Assembly (NCBI GenBank): GCA_943328795.2
Contig: CALQBK020000025.1
Location: forward strand, 1 to 39,484
Reading direction: 5' to 3'
Length of the DNA stretch: 39,484 nucleotides
DNA from: Bifidobacterium breve
Lineage (GTDB): Bacteria > Myxococcota_A > UBA796 > SXON01
Positions 23,634 through 32,973 of the stretch are shown piece after piece. The notes under the pieces were generated by a model. That model did no database searches and was not told the DNA's origin. It was given only the letters and a program-made list of their open reading frames with translations. The translations under genes and the position numbers were made by a program. The number at the start of each line of letters is the position of its first letter. Positions within the stretch are counted from its first letter, which is position 1.

Positions 23634-25619
23634 ATGCGCCGCCGCCTGCTCTGCTTGGTCCCCCTGCTCGCCGGCTGCAAAGACTGCCGGGGCAACCCCG
23701 TGCCCCTGACCGCCGAGAAGTCCGCGATGATCCTCGTGCTCGACGGCGTCCGGAGCGAGGAGTTCACCAGCGACGAGCGCGTGAGCGACCTGACGGGGAT
23801 GACGGGCGAGGCGTACGCGTCCGAGACCTGGGCGACGCTCGGGCCGGACATGGCGACGCTGCGGGCGGCGATGAACCCCGGCGTGACGATCACGGCCCCG
23901 GGCCACTCGCAGATGGTGACCGGGCGCATCGATCCGTACGCGAACTTCGCGGTCTCGGACGGCCCAGGGCTCTACCGGCCGGAGTACCCGACGATCTTCG
24001 AGGAGCTGCGGGGGCAGCTCGGGCTGGACGCCGACCAGGCCGTGTTCGTGGGGAACACGGAGCTCCTGCAGGGCGAGGTGCAGTCCATCCAGCCCGGGAG
24101 CGCGGATGTCGCCGGGGAGTACACGCTGCTGTACGACCCGGACGTCGCGAACGCGCCGATCAACGACGACACGCCGATGGCCGGTGCGATCGAGGCCGCC
24201 GTCGCCGCCGATCGGCCCCGCTTGATCGTCGCGAACTTCCACGACGTCGACCGCGCGGGTCACTACGGGGCCGGGGACGCCTACATCAAGGACGTGAAGA
24301 AGCTCGACGGCATCTTGCCCGACCTCTGGGACTGGCTCGGCGAAAACGACCCGGCGTACCGCGACAACTTGCTGGTGTTCATCACGGCCGACCACGGACG
24401 CCACCGGCACGACGGGGACGACGGCTGGCACAACCACGGCGACACCTGCTCGGGGTGCCGCGAGGTGCCGCTGATGGTGCTGGGGGCGGAGGCGCCCGCC
24501 GGCCAAGAGCTCGCGGGCAACTGGACGTTGCTGGACCTGGCGCCGACGTTGGCCGCGCACGTCGGCTTCGACACGCCCTGGGCGCAGGGGCTGCCGATCG
24601 ACGAGGTCGTGAGCGGTGGGACGGTCCGCGAGGGCGACGTGGGGCTCTCCGCGGACGGGACCGCGTGGGTGCGGTACCGGGCGGACGACCTGGCGCGGGA
24701 CGAGGTGCTGATCGACGACCAGGTGGTGAGCACGGACGGCGTGATGTTCGCCGAGGGCGTGCGGGCCGGCACCGCCGGCGCTGCGCGCTGGGCCTGCTGG
24801 CGCGAGCTCGTGACTGACGCAGAGCTCTACTGGCCGTGGGTCGGCGACTGCCGGGTCGACGCCGGGACCGGGTGGTTGGACGTGGGGTTCCCGGAAGAGA
24901 TGGTGGGGCCGAACTGGGAGCCCGTGCTGGTGGAGTACGCGGGCGGGCTGTGGGCGGTGTTCAACAACAACCCAGACGGTATCGGGGAGCTCGGCAGTGA
25001 GCACCAGGTGGGCATGCGCGTGCGCCCGCTGCAGGCGGACGGCAGCTGGGGCGAAGGCTACGAGAGCGAGCAGTACTACCCGACCAACCCGGCGGCGGTC
25101 TCCACGTCCACCGGGCTCTTGCTCGCGTTCGGGACGAACCTCCAGGGCGACGACTCGCGGTACACGCGCCGGGTCCGCGTGCTGCAGTTCGGCGTCGCTC
25201 ACGAGGCGTTCGGCGGGGCCGTGGACATCGACCTGGCGGGGCTGCTCGACGGCGCGCGCGTCGAGCGGCCGGCGCTGGTGACCGACGGCAGCGTCGTGCG
25301 GCTGGCGGTCGTGGCGACCACGGAGACCGAGAACGTCATCGCCGTGGTCGAGAGCACCGACGAGGGGGCGACGTGGTCGACGGGGTCGATCGTGTCGACG
25401 GACCCCGTGTTGCCGCACCTCTCGCCACAGTGGGACGGCGCGGACCTCGTCTGGGCGGCCCGGAGCCCGTCGGGCAACGCCGAGCTGTGCCGGCGCGCGC
25501 CGGGGGCCGACGCGACCTGCCAGGAGCTCGACAGCGAGCGGATCGACAGCTTCTCGGCGGCGGCGGGCACCGTCGTGATCGACACCGGCGTAGCGGAGTG
25601 GGAGCGGGTCTCGCTCTGA
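23634..25619 (+). CDS. Alkaline-phosphatase-superfamily lipoprotein with C-terminal BNR-like repeats
   Basis: This 661-residue protein starts MRRRLLCLVPLLAGC with Cys15 as lipidation site. Residues 33-330 are an alkaline phosphatase/NPP/sulfatase-type domain: LVLDGVRSEEF (first metal Asp), TITAPGHSQMVTG (candidate nucleophile Thr), FHDVDRAGHYG, and FITADHGRHRHD with a following WHNHG. The C-terminal 300 residues carry beta-propeller-type repeats with a BNR/Asp-box-like motif (STDEGATWSTGS). It probably releases phosphate, sulfate or a nucleotide from a surface or periplasmic substrate. ATG 23634 is chosen because it gives a proper lipoprotein signal. It is followed 53 bp later by the ABC exporter on the same strand. 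Confidence 0.83.
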   Translation: MRRRLLCLVPLLAGCKDCRGNPVPLTAEKSAMILVLDGVRSEEFTSDERVSDLTGMTGEAYASETWATLGPDMATLRAAMNPGVTITAPGHSQMVTGRIDPYANFAVSDGPGLYRPEYPTIFEELRGQLGLDADQAVFVGNTELLQGEVQSIQPGSADVAGEYTLLYDPDVANAPINDDTPMAGAIEAAVAADRPRLIVANFHDVDRAGHYGAGDAYIKDVKKLDGILPDLWDWLGENDPAYRDNLLVFITADHGRHRHDGDDGWHNHGDTCSGCREVPLMVLGAEAPAGQELAGNWTLLDLAPTLAAHVGFDTPWAQGLPIDEVVSGGTVREGDVGLSADGTAWVRYRADDLARDEVLIDDQVVSTDGVMFAEGVRAGTAGAARWACWRELVTDAELYWPWVGDCRVDAGTGWLDVGFPEEMVGPNWEPVLVEYAGGLWAVFNNNPDGIGELGSEHQVGMRVRPLQADGSWGEGYESEQYYPTNPAAVSTSTGLLLAFGTNLQGDDSRYTRRVRVLQFGVAHEAFGGAVDIDLAGLLDGARVERPALVTDGSVVRLAVVATTETENVIAVVESTDEGATWSTGSIVSTDPVLPHLSPQWDGADLVWAARSPSGNAELCRRAPGADATCQELDSERIDSFSAAAGTVVIDTGVAEWERVSL

Positions 25620-25672
25620 CGAGACCGGTATTGGGGTTAGCGACCGCCGTGGACCGAGCCGCTCCGTCGCCG

Positions 25673-27325
25673 ATGACCGATCGTGAGCTGGTGCTCGCGT
25701 GGTTCCGCTTCGGCTGGCAGGGGCAGCGCGGCCGGATGGTGTGGCTGGTGCTCGGCAGCGCCACCGTGGGGCTCCTCCAAGCCGCTTTCGGGTACCTGTG
25801 GAAGGTCGTGATGGACACCGCGAGCACCGGCGATGCGCGGCAGGCGGGGCTCGCGATGGTGGCGGTCGGGGTGGGCCAGAGCCTGCTGTACGTGTTCGTC
25901 CAAGGCACGCGCACGTGGATGAACACGCACATCCAGCGGGTCGCGCGCGACCGGGTGTACGGCGCCGTGCTGCGAGGCCGGCTCGACGGGCTCCGCACGG
26001 GGGACCTGGTCACCCGGCTGACGGACGATCTCTCGGAAGAGAAGCTCAGCTGGTTCCTCTGCTCGGGCGTGTTCCGGGCGATCGAGGCCAGCATGGTGGT
26101 GCTCGCGTGCGTCGCGACCATGCTCTGGATCGCGCCGGCGCTCACGCTCTGGACCCTGCTGCCGCTGCCGATCTTGGTCGTAGTCCACCGGCGGATCGGC
26201 GCCAAGGTCAGCCAGACGGCGGCGGACGTGCAAGCCGCGATCTCGGCGCTCGGGACGCTCGTTCACGACGCCTTCACCGGGGTGCGGGTGATCCAGTCGA
26301 GCGGCATCGAGCCCCTCGCGGACCGGGCGTTCCAGGCCGCCGCGCGGGTCCAAGCCGAGGCGGAGGTCCGCAACACGCGCATGCAGCAGCTGTTCTTCGC
26401 GCAGTTCGCGTACGGCTGGCAGCTCGCGCTGGCGGTGCTGCTCGTCGCGGGCGGGCTCGGGATCCGGTCGGGCAACGTCCTGGCGTCTGACTTCGCGGCG
26501 CTGTCGGGCTTCTTGATGACGATGGTGTTCCAGATGTTCGACTTCGGCGCGTTCGTGGTCCGCGGTCGACAAGCCGCCGCGAGCTTGCGTCGGCTGCAGG
26601 AGCTGGTGGACCTGGACCCGCCGTTCGAGCGCGTCCCGTTCGAGGACGGCATGGGCGGGCCGCGGGACTTTCGGCTGCCGGAGGCGCTGGACCGGCCCCA
26701 CCTGGCGATCCGGTTCGACCACGCGCTGGAGGTGCGGGCGGGGTCGCTGGTCGTGGTGACCGGCGCGGTGGGGAGCGGCAAGTCGACGCTGATCCAGGCG
26801 ATCGCCGAGGGGCGAGGGGTCGCGTCGCCGGCAGCGGCGTGGGTCCCACAAGACCCGGCGCTGTTCTCAGTGAGCGTAGAGGCGAACATCCGCGCCGGGG
26901 ACGCGGCGGGCAGCGTCGCGAAGGCGGTGGAGGCCGCGTGCTTGGCCGCGGACGTCGCGGCGATGCCGGCAGGGCTCGCGACGATGGTGGGGGAACGCGG
27001 CGTGACGCTCTCCGGGGGCCAGCAGCAGCGGCTCCAGGTCGCGAGGGCGCTGCAGTCGGGGCGAGGCCTGCTGCTGCTCGACGACGCGACGAGCCCGCTG
27101 GACGCGGAGACCGAGGCGCGGTTCTGGGACCAGCTCGCCGCCCGTGCGGACCGGCCGACGATCGTGGCGTCGACGCACCGCGCGGCGACGCTGGCGCGCG
27201 CGGACCAGGTGCTGTGGCTCAGGCGGGAGGGGGCGGTGACGCGGGTGACCGTGGGGCCGCACACCCAGTTCCTGGAGTCCCCGGTCTACCGCGCGTTGTA
27301 CGGAGACGCGCCGCGCGCGCCGTGA
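25673..27325 (+). CDS. ABC half-exporter with Asp in place of the catalytic Glu
   Basis: This is a type IV exporter with an N-terminal transmembrane domain of about six helices (residues 20-300) and a nucleotide-binding domain from 345 on, 550 residues in all. The NBD has Walker A GAVGSGKST, a Q-loop (WVPQDPALFS), signature LSGGQQQR, Walker B LLLLDDATSPLD and the H-loop STHRAAT. After the Walker B Asp470 comes Asp471 where most exporters have Glu, a change known from degenerate sites in heterodimeric exporters. No second half-transporter is in the window. The substrate is not readable. ATG 25673 was chosen; GTG 25649 is an in-frame alternative. It ends 10 bp from the convergent TPR gene. Confidence 0.87.
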   Translation: MTDRELVLAWFRFGWQGQRGRMVWLVLGSATVGLLQAAFGYLWKVVMDTASTGDARQAGLAMVAVGVGQSLLYVFVQGTRTWMNTHIQRVARDRVYGAVLRGRLDGLRTGDLVTRLTDDLSEEKLSWFLCSGVFRAIEASMVVLACVATMLWIAPALTLWTLLPLPILVVVHRRIGAKVSQTAADVQAAISALGTLVHDAFTGVRVIQSSGIEPLADRAFQAAARVQAEAEVRNTRMQQLFFAQFAYGWQLALAVLLVAGGLGIRSGNVLASDFAALSGFLMTMVFQMFDFGAFVVRGRQAAASLRRLQELVDLDPPFERVPFEDGMGGPRDFRLPEALDRPHLAIRFDHALEVRAGSLVVVTGAVGSGKSTLIQAIAEGRGVASPAAAWVPQDPALFSVSVEANIRAGDAAGSVAKAVEAACLAADVAAMPAGLATMVGERGVTLSGGQQQRLQVARALQSGRGLLLLDDATSPLDAETEARFWDQLAARADRPTIVASTHRAATLARADQVLWLRREGAVTRVTVGPHTQFLESPVYRALYGDAPRAP

Positions 27326-27335
27326 CGGCGTCCGG

Positions 27336-27947
27336 TCACTCGAAGAGCTGCAGTACGTCGTCGCCCTGGTAGACCGTGACGAGCCGGCGGAGCACCGGGC
27401 CGAGCTCCGGGTCGCGGAAGTGCGCCCGCCACGCGGGGTCCTGCGCCACGTCTCGGAACGAGAAGCCGCACCGCAGGGCCTGGAGCAGCTCGCGCTCGAA
27501 CGCGGCGGCGTCGTGGCTCCTCGCGGCCAGGTCCGCCAGCCGGAAGTGGCCGGGCCACTCGCCGGGGGCGAGCGCCACCACGCGCTCGAAGTCCGCCCGG
27601 GCGGTCTCGACGTCGCCCAGGGTGAGCGCCACCTCGCCGTGGTCGTAGCGCGCGGCGACCATGTTGGGATCCTCGCGGATCGCCTCGTCCAACGCGGCCA
27701 GCGCCTTGGCGTCGTCCCCGGCGAGCCGCCAGCCCAGGCCGAGCTCGTACGCGATCTTCGCGTCGTCCGGCCCATCGCCGGCGCCGAGGGCCCGGCGCCA
27801 GCGCGCGGCGAAGTCCTCGGCGGCCTTCATCGGCTCCGTCTGCGAGCGCGCGAGCGCCGCGACCTGGTCGGCGGCGGCGTTGGCCAGCTCGGTGTGGTAG
27901 TCCATCGGCGGGAGCTCGGCCCACGCGAGGCTGACCAGCAGGATCAT
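27336..27947 (-). CDS. Exported TPR-repeat protein
   Basis: This 203-residue protein has a very short signal-like start (MILLVSLAWA) and three TPR-type helix pairs between residues 60 and 150 (AYELGLGWRLAGDDAKALAALDEAIREDP, ARYDHGEVALTLGDVETARADFERVVALAP). The rest is helical with an acidic end. It probably binds a partner protein in the periplasm. It overlaps the cytochrome gene by 4 bp (ATGA), so an assembly or partner role for that cytochrome is a reasonable guess. No specific family was recognised. Confidence 0.78.
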   Translation of the reverse strand: MILLVSLAWAELPPMDYHTELANAAADQVAALARSQTEPMKAAEDFAARWRRALGAGDGPDDAKIAYELGLGWRLAGDDAKALAALDEAIREDPNMVAARYDHGEVALTLGDVETARADFERVVALAPGEWPGHFRLADLAARSHDAAAFERELLQALRCGFSFRDVAQDPAWRAHFRDPELGPVLRRLVTVYQGDDVLQLFE

Positions 27948-29482
27948 CGTTGCCCCGCCCGCGAGTCGGCTTCACGCTTCTGGAGCACGCACGACCACCG
28001 CTTCATGTACGCGCCGTAGTCGAACTGGGGCGAGTTGGCAGGGTCGTGGCACGCGAGGCAGGTGGACGGCTCAATCGGGGTCGTCTTGTGCCCGTGCGGA
28101 TCGTCGGCGTGCGCCGAGCCCGGCCCGTGACAGGACTCGCACTGCACCGCGTGCCACGTGTTCATCGCGGGCTGCGCCAGCGACGCGTTGCCGCCGGGCT
28201 CGCCCCAGGCGGTCGAGTGGCAGCCTACGCACTCGGGATCTTGGCTGGCTTGGCGCGTGACGAGAGACTGCCACGCCTTCGCGTGGTCGGTGAACGCCCA
28301 GGCCGTGAAGTAGGTGTTGTGGCAGCCCTGGCAGCGCGAGGCGGACACGTACCGCACGGCCGACGGTGCCTCCGCGCGGGTCTTGGCCACCCCCACGGAG
28401 GCGCGCTGGAACGCGAGGAGGGTGGACTTCACGTCGTCGTGGGCGCTCTCGAGGTCGAGGTCCGTCCCCAGCGGGCGGTCGCGGACGAGCACGAGGTTCC
28501 GCCCAGCGGCCTCGGGCTCGACGGCGGCCCAGTAGCGCGCCACCCGGTCCTTCTCTGCGGCCAGCGCGGCGGGCGGCTGCAACGGGAGGCGCTCCAGCGC
28601 GTCGTCCCACGCGTCCCACCCCCGCGCGCTCGCGCCGTCGGTGACGAGCCCGGCGGGCCCCGGCGCCGTGCCGATCACCCAGCGCACGACGCTCACGAAG
28701 CGGCCGCGGTCCGGCGCCTCGATGATCGGCGCGCCGGCCGTCCGGACCGGGGTGTCCAGGTCCGCCCCCCGCGTCGCGAGCACGAGCCCGACCCCTGGAA
28801 CGGTCGCTGCGGCCTTGTTCACGTCGGTCCCGGCGCTCGACAACACCACCCACCCGTCTACGGTCGCCGCGCGCACGGCGGCCCCGACCCGCTCGGCGAT
28901 CTCCGCCGGGTCCGGCGCCCGCCCCGCCGCGCCGCTGCTCACCCCGATCACCCCGATGCGGAGCCCGTCCCGCTCGACGACCCGCCAGCCGTCCAGGCCG
29001 TCGGCGTTCACCGACAGCGCGCGGCTCCAGCCTTCGCTCGTGTCCCGGAGCTCCAGGTCGGTCGTGCTCGGCGCCCACGCGTCCAAGCCGACCTGCACAG
29101 CGAGCGTCAGCACGGTCTTGCCCCGCAGCGCGGCGTCCGTCGCCCGCGCGAGCTTCGCGCCCTTGACCAGCATGTCGCCGGCGTCGAGGACCACCAGCGG
29201 CTCGCCTTGCTCCCGCAGCCGGTCGAGGTACCTGTCCCGGCGCTCGAACCCGCCGTACGGCACCGTCGGGCACCCGCAGACCTCGATCTCACCGCGCACC
29301 TCGCCCGTCCACGCCAGGGTGACGCGTTTGATCGGCAACGCTGGCCCAGGGGGCGCGAGCGTCGGCACGGGGAGCCGAGGGGGCAGGTCGGAGACCGGGC
29401 TCGGCGGAGGGTCACCCGTGCACGCGGCGAGCGCCAACAAGAGAGGCGCGGCGTGGACGAAGCGTGCTGGCACAGGGCCCAT
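27944..29482 (-). CDS. Metallophosphatase-like / tetrahaem cytochrome lipoprotein
   Basis: This is a 512-residue lipoprotein with lipobox LALAAC. The N-terminal half has the 5'-nucleotidase/UshA-like layout (GEIEVCGCPTVPYGGFERR, LVVLDAGDMLV, RIGVIGVSS), but with little sign of the His ligands. The C-terminal part carries four CxxCH haem sites: Cys384 (CQGCH), Cys418 (CVGCH), Cys448 (CESCH) and Cys475 (CLACH), with the WHAVQCESCHGPGSAH pattern of cytochrome c554-like proteins. It likely carries electrons across the envelope; whether the N-terminal half still has activity is unknown. ATG 29482 was chosen since it gives the lipoprotein signal; an upstream ATG at 29557 would add a charged leader that spoils it. 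It heads the two-gene minus unit. Confidence 0.87.
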   Translation of the reverse strand: MGPVPARFVHAAPLLLALAACTGDPPPSPVSDLPPRLPVPTLAPPGPALPIKRVTLAWTGEVRGEIEVCGCPTVPYGGFERRDRYLDRLREQGEPLVVLDAGDMLVKGAKLARATDAALRGKTVLTLAVQVGLDAWAPSTTDLELRDTSEGWSRALSVNADGLDGWRVVERDGLRIGVIGVSSGAAGRAPDPAEIAERVGAAVRAATVDGWVVLSSAGTDVNKAAATVPGVGLVLATRGADLDTPVRTAGAPIIEAPDRGRFVSVVRWVIGTAPGPAGLVTDGASARGWDAWDDALERLPLQPPAALAAEKDRVARYWAAVEPEAAGRNLVLVRDRPLGTDLDLESAHDDVKSTLLAFQRASVGVAKTRAEAPSAVRYVSASRCQGCHNTYFTAWAFTDHAKAWQSLVTRQASQDPECVGCHSTAWGEPGGNASLAQPAMNTWHAVQCESCHGPGSAHADDPHGHKTTPIEPSTCLACHDPANSPQFDYGAYMKRWSCVLQKREADSRAGQR

Positions 29483-29577
29483 GTATCGTGTCACGTTCCA
29501 GTAAATCCGGGCGTCGGCGCCCGCGCGGAACTTGGAGAGTTTGGGGGTCCGGGGCACACTACGGCGTTGGAGTTTCC
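29483..29577. promoter_or_regulatory. Divergent spacer between cytochrome and protease genes
   Basis: The 95-bp spacer must hold promoters for both directions. Towards the protease, TTGGAG at about 29532 is followed 17 bases later by CACACT, a weak sigma-70-like match. No operator-like palindrome stands out. Confidence 0.3.
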
Positions 29578-32361
29578 ATGACCGTTTCGCTCCTCGCGCT
29601 CGTCCTCCCGCTCACCTCCACGCGGGCTCTCGCGTTCGCGCCGTCGGAGGGGTCGGGTGTAGAGCCGAACCGCATCGAGCACTTCCACATGCCCGAGCAG
29701 CTGCGTATGCGGCACCTGCCGGCGTGGGAGGAGTTCACCCAGGGCGACGGCGCCGGCTGGCAAGCGCGGTTTGACGAGGTCGAGGACACCACGCGCCGCG
29801 CCTGGGGTCCGGGCATCCCGATGGCGGACGTGTCGGACGAGGCGGGCGTAGAGGCCTCGCTGCGGGCGTTCTTCGCCGACAATGCGGGCCTCGTGGGGGT
29901 CGACGACAGCGAGCTCGAGCTCCGCGCGGCAGGCTACTCCGAGAGCAACGACACCTGGTACGTGGATTTTGACCGGATGATCGCGGGCGTGCCCGTGTGG
30001 CGGGGCGGCGTGACCGCTCGCATCCACGGCGGCGAGCTCGTGATGTTCGGGATCGAGACCTACCCGGGGGTCCGCAGCTTGCCGAAGCCGACGGTGTCCG
30101 CGTCGGACGCAGAGGCCGTCGCGCAGCTCGAGGGGCCGGCCGCGATGGCCGACCACACGGACGTCACGTCCTCGCTGGTGGCGTTGCCCTGGGACCGCGA
30201 CGGTGGCGTGGTGGTTCGGCTCTGCTGGGAGGTCCACAGCCACACGGACGCCCCGGTCGGCGACTGGGTCACCCACGTGGACGCCCAGACTGGGGAGCGG
30301 CTCAACACCTACAACACCGTGCGGTTCTTCACCGGCACGGTCCAGGGGACGCACGACACGCGCACGGTCGATGGCAGCTACACGACGTCGGTGTTGCCGC
30401 TGGCGAAGTTCACCGGGTCCGGCGGCACGACGGTGAACGCCGACGAGTACGGCGCTGTCACGCTCGCGGACGACGAGACGTGGACCACCACGCTCTCCGG
30501 CTCATACGTCACGGTGCGCAACCAGGCGGGGTCGAACGGCTCGCTCTCAGTGACGAACAGCTCGCCCGTCTGGACGACCGCGGCGGCGACCCAGGCGGAG
30601 ATCGACACCTACAAGTTCGCCACGAACATCCGCGCCTGGGGCTTGCTGATCGACCCGTCGAACGGGATGAGCAGCGACTCGCTCACGGCGAAGGTGAACG
30701 CGAACAGCAGCTGCAACGCCTACTACGACGGCAACATCAACTTCTACAGCGCGGGTGGGGGCTGCAACAACACCGGCCAAATCTCGGACGTCGTGTACCA
30801 CGAGTGGGGCCACGGGTTCCACTACTACGCGCTCGAGGCCGGCAGCTACGACGGGTCGATGTCCGAGGGCATCGGGGACACCGTCGCGACGTTCCAGACG
30901 CACGACTCGGAGATCGGCCCGTACTTCTACACGTCGGGGGGCCCAGTCCGGGACGTCAGCGACCTGCGCGTGTACCCTGCGGACATGGACGGCGAGGTGC
31001 ACGACGAAGGCATGATCTTCGGCGGCTCCGTCTGGGACCTGTGGGGCGAGCTGCTCACCACCTACGGCGAGTCGCGCTCCGACTCCGGCGACGCGTGGCT
31101 CACCGTCAACACGCTGCTGGCGAACGGCATCAAGGCCGGGCCCACCATCCCCGAGGTCTACGACGAGTTCGTGCTCGCGGACGACGACAACAACAACACG
31201 GCGGACGGCACGCCTCACCTCTGCGAGCTGCTGGACGCGTTTGGCCGGCACGGCCTCGGCCCGGGCGGCGACTCCGCGCTCATCGGCATCGACCACGCCG
31301 CCCTCGGGAACCAGCGCGCCGACAGCGTGATCCCGCTCTCCGGCACGGTGATCAACCTCGCGCCGAGCTGCACCGACTTCACGCTCACCTCCGCGACCAT
31401 CCGGTACTCGACGGACGACGGGTCGAGCTGGGAGTCGCTCCCCGCGGTCGTCTCGGGGGACACCTTCAGCGCGGACCTGCCCGGCTTCCCGGCCGGCACG
31501 ATCGTGACCTACTACATCACCGCTCGCGCGGACGACGGCACCCAGGTCAGCCTGCCAGCGGGCGAGGACATCGCCCCGTACACGTTCTACGTTGGCGCGC
31601 TGACCGAGGTCTGGTGCGCGTCGCTCGACGACGACGACGGCGGGTTCACGCACGAGCTCATCGACGGGCGCGACCAAGAGGGCGCGGACGACTGGAGCTG
31701 GGGTCGGCCGGGCGGCTTGGCAGAGGACCCGTCCGAGGCGTACGCGGGCAACAAGGTGTGGGGGAACGACCTCGGCGGCGGCAACTACAACGGCGAGTAC
31801 CAGACGTCGATCGAGAACCGGCTCTCGTCGCCCGAGATCGACGTCGGCGCGAACACCGAGCTCATTCTGCAGTATCGCCGTTGGCTCAACGTCGAGGACG
31901 GCGTCTACGACCAGGCCTCGATCCTCGCGAACGACGCGACGGTGTGGACGAACCACGCGAGCAGCGAGTCGGTGGGCGACGAGCAGACCCAGGACGACGA
32001 GTGGATGCTGCACACCGTGCGCTTGTCGAGCGTAGCGAGCCCGCTCACGGTCGCTTGGGACCTCAGCAGCGACGGCGGCCTGGAATTCGGGGGCTGGAAC
32101 CTCGACGAGGTGTGCGTCTACGCGCCCGCGGAGGCCTTGGACACGGGTGGAGATGACACGTCCGGGGACAACGGCGGGAACGGGGGGAACGGCGACAACG
32201 GCGGGAACGGCGGCGACAACTCGGGCAGCACGGACACCGGGGACAACCCCAAGATCGCGGTCAACGGCGGGTGCGGCTGCGCGAGCGCGCCCGCGGTGCC
32301 GTGGTCGGCGGCGGGGCTGCTCATCGCGATGGTGGCCGTGCGCCGCAAGCGCGTCGGGTAG
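29578..32361 (+). CDS. Gluzincin metalloprotease with MYXO-CTERM tail
   Basis: This is an extracellular zinc protease of 927 residues. A signal peptide (MTVSLLALVLPLTSTRALA) precedes a propeptide-like region at 60-260 with YVDFDRMIAGVPVWRGGVTARIHGG, as in FTP/PepSY propeptides. The active site is HEWGH at His408-His412 with the third ligand Glu430 in SMSEGIGD, as in M4/M36-type gluzincins. Later come two beta domains (about 605-690 and 690-860), a Gly/Asn/Asp-rich linker, and a tail NGGCGCASAP-hydrophobic-VRRKR, typical of MYXO-CTERM. It should be anchored at or released from the surface to degrade protein. The small membrane protein is downstream. The family (M36-like) is inferred from motifs. 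Confidence 0.9.
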   Translation: MTVSLLALVLPLTSTRALAFAPSEGSGVEPNRIEHFHMPEQLRMRHLPAWEEFTQGDGAGWQARFDEVEDTTRRAWGPGIPMADVSDEAGVEASLRAFFADNAGLVGVDDSELELRAAGYSESNDTWYVDFDRMIAGVPVWRGGVTARIHGGELVMFGIETYPGVRSLPKPTVSASDAEAVAQLEGPAAMADHTDVTSSLVALPWDRDGGVVVRLCWEVHSHTDAPVGDWVTHVDAQTGERLNTYNTVRFFTGTVQGTHDTRTVDGSYTTSVLPLAKFTGSGGTTVNADEYGAVTLADDETWTTTLSGSYVTVRNQAGSNGSLSVTNSSPVWTTAAATQAEIDTYKFATNIRAWGLLIDPSNGMSSDSLTAKVNANSSCNAYYDGNINFYSAGGGCNNTGQISDVVYHEWGHGFHYYALEAGSYDGSMSEGIGDTVATFQTHDSEIGPYFYTSGGPVRDVSDLRVYPADMDGEVHDEGMIFGGSVWDLWGELLTTYGESRSDSGDAWLTVNTLLANGIKAGPTIPEVYDEFVLADDDNNNTADGTPHLCELLDAFGRHGLGPGGDSALIGIDHAALGNQRADSVIPLSGTVINLAPSCTDFTLTSATIRYSTDDGSSWESLPAVVSGDTFSADLPGFPAGTIVTYYITARADDGTQVSLPAGEDIAPYTFYVGALTEVWCASLDDDDGGFTHELIDGRDQEGADDWSWGRPGGLAEDPSEAYAGNKVWGNDLGGGNYNGEYQTSIENRLSSPEIDVGANTELILQYRRWLNVEDGVYDQASILANDATVWTNHASSESVGDEQTQDDEWMLHTVRLSSVASPLTVAWDLSSDGGLEFGGWNLDEVCVYAPAEALDTGGDDTSGDNGGNGGNGDNGGNGGDNSGSTDTGDNPKIAVNGGCGCASAPAVPWSAAGLLIAMVAVRRKRVG

Positions 32362-32510
32362 GCCGACCGAGCTGGAGCGGTTGTTGCAGGAGCCCTGCGG
32401 GCAAGCTGCACGGGGCCTGCACACGCCGGATCTTAGGATGGAGCCATGAACCTCGCTTCGTTGCCCCTCCTCCTCGGCTCCACCACTGCTCACACCCCCC
32501 GCGTGTCCGC
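32362..32510 (+). other. Intergenic region with leader ORF and weak hairpin
   Basis: After the protease stop a weak stem with a bulge forms between 32386 and 32420 (GCAGG...CCTGC) with no T-run, so termination is doubtful. A GGAG seven bases before an ATG at 32446 opens a 22-codon ORF. Nothing else is seen. Confidence 0.3.
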
Positions 32511-32514
32511 GTGA
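32446..32514 (+). CDS. Possible 22-residue leader peptide
   Basis: This short ORF, MNLASLPLLLGSTTAHTPRVSA, has a good ribosome site (GGATGGAGCC before ATG). Its stop overlaps the GTG start of the next gene as GTGA, the same arrangement used by real gene pairs in this window. It may be a translated leader that couples ribosomes to the membrane-protein gene, or it may be the true 5' end of that gene after a frameshift. There is no homology evidence. Confidence 0.35.
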   Translation: MNLASLPLLLGSTTAHTPRVSA

Positions 32515-32960
32515 GCGCCGCCCGCTTGGCAGCGGTGGCCGGCCCGGTGTTCCCCCTCGTCAGCCTGGTCGCGGCTTGCGTTGGCCTCGGCACCGGCGAA
32601 GCGCGGCTCGACAGCTACGTGTTCGGCAGCGTCGTGGTCACGCTCGGGTGTGCGTCGGTCGCCCTCTTCGACGCGCCGAGCTTTCCGCGGCGCGCGCTAG
32701 CCGCGCTCTGGGTCGTGGCCATGCCGTTCGTCGCGGGCGCCGCCACCGGTCTCGCGCTGGCCCTGGTGCACCCGCGGGTGTCCGAGAGTGAGCAGCACAG
32801 CACCCTCCTCGGCGGGATGGGCAGGGGGCTGATGGGCGCGGTGGTGTTCTACCCGGCCCTGGTCCTCGGCGCGGTCGCGGTGCAGCTCGCCGCGACGTGG
32901 GTCGCCCGGCGCGTGCGGGCAGCGCCCGCTGCGGCGATTGAGCCCGATCCGACGGTGTGA
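32511..32960 (+). CDS. Small four-helix membrane protein
   Basis: The 149-residue product has four hydrophobic stretches (residues 5-28, 37-55, 62-85, 105-132) separated by short charged loops and ends in a basic/Pro-rich tail. No known family was recognised. The start is GTG at 32511, chosen for its coupling to the 22-residue ORF. It may belong to the protease transcript. It converges on the lipoprotein gene 13 bp away. Confidence 0.65.
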   Translation: MSAARLAAVAGPVFPLVSLVAACVGLGTGEARLDSYVFGSVVVTLGCASVALFDAPSFPRRALAALWVVAMPFVAGAATGLALALVHPRVSESEQHSTLLGGMGRGLMGAVVFYPALVLGAVAVQLAATWVARRVRAAPAAAIEPDPTV

Positions 32961-32973
32961 GCCGGTGTCGTCG

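Noticed and set aside
22977-25418. The long minus-strand frame as one 813-residue protein
   Set aside because: Only the last 189 residues (from ATG 23546) have a recognisable exonuclease domain. The rest is antisense to the phosphatase gene.
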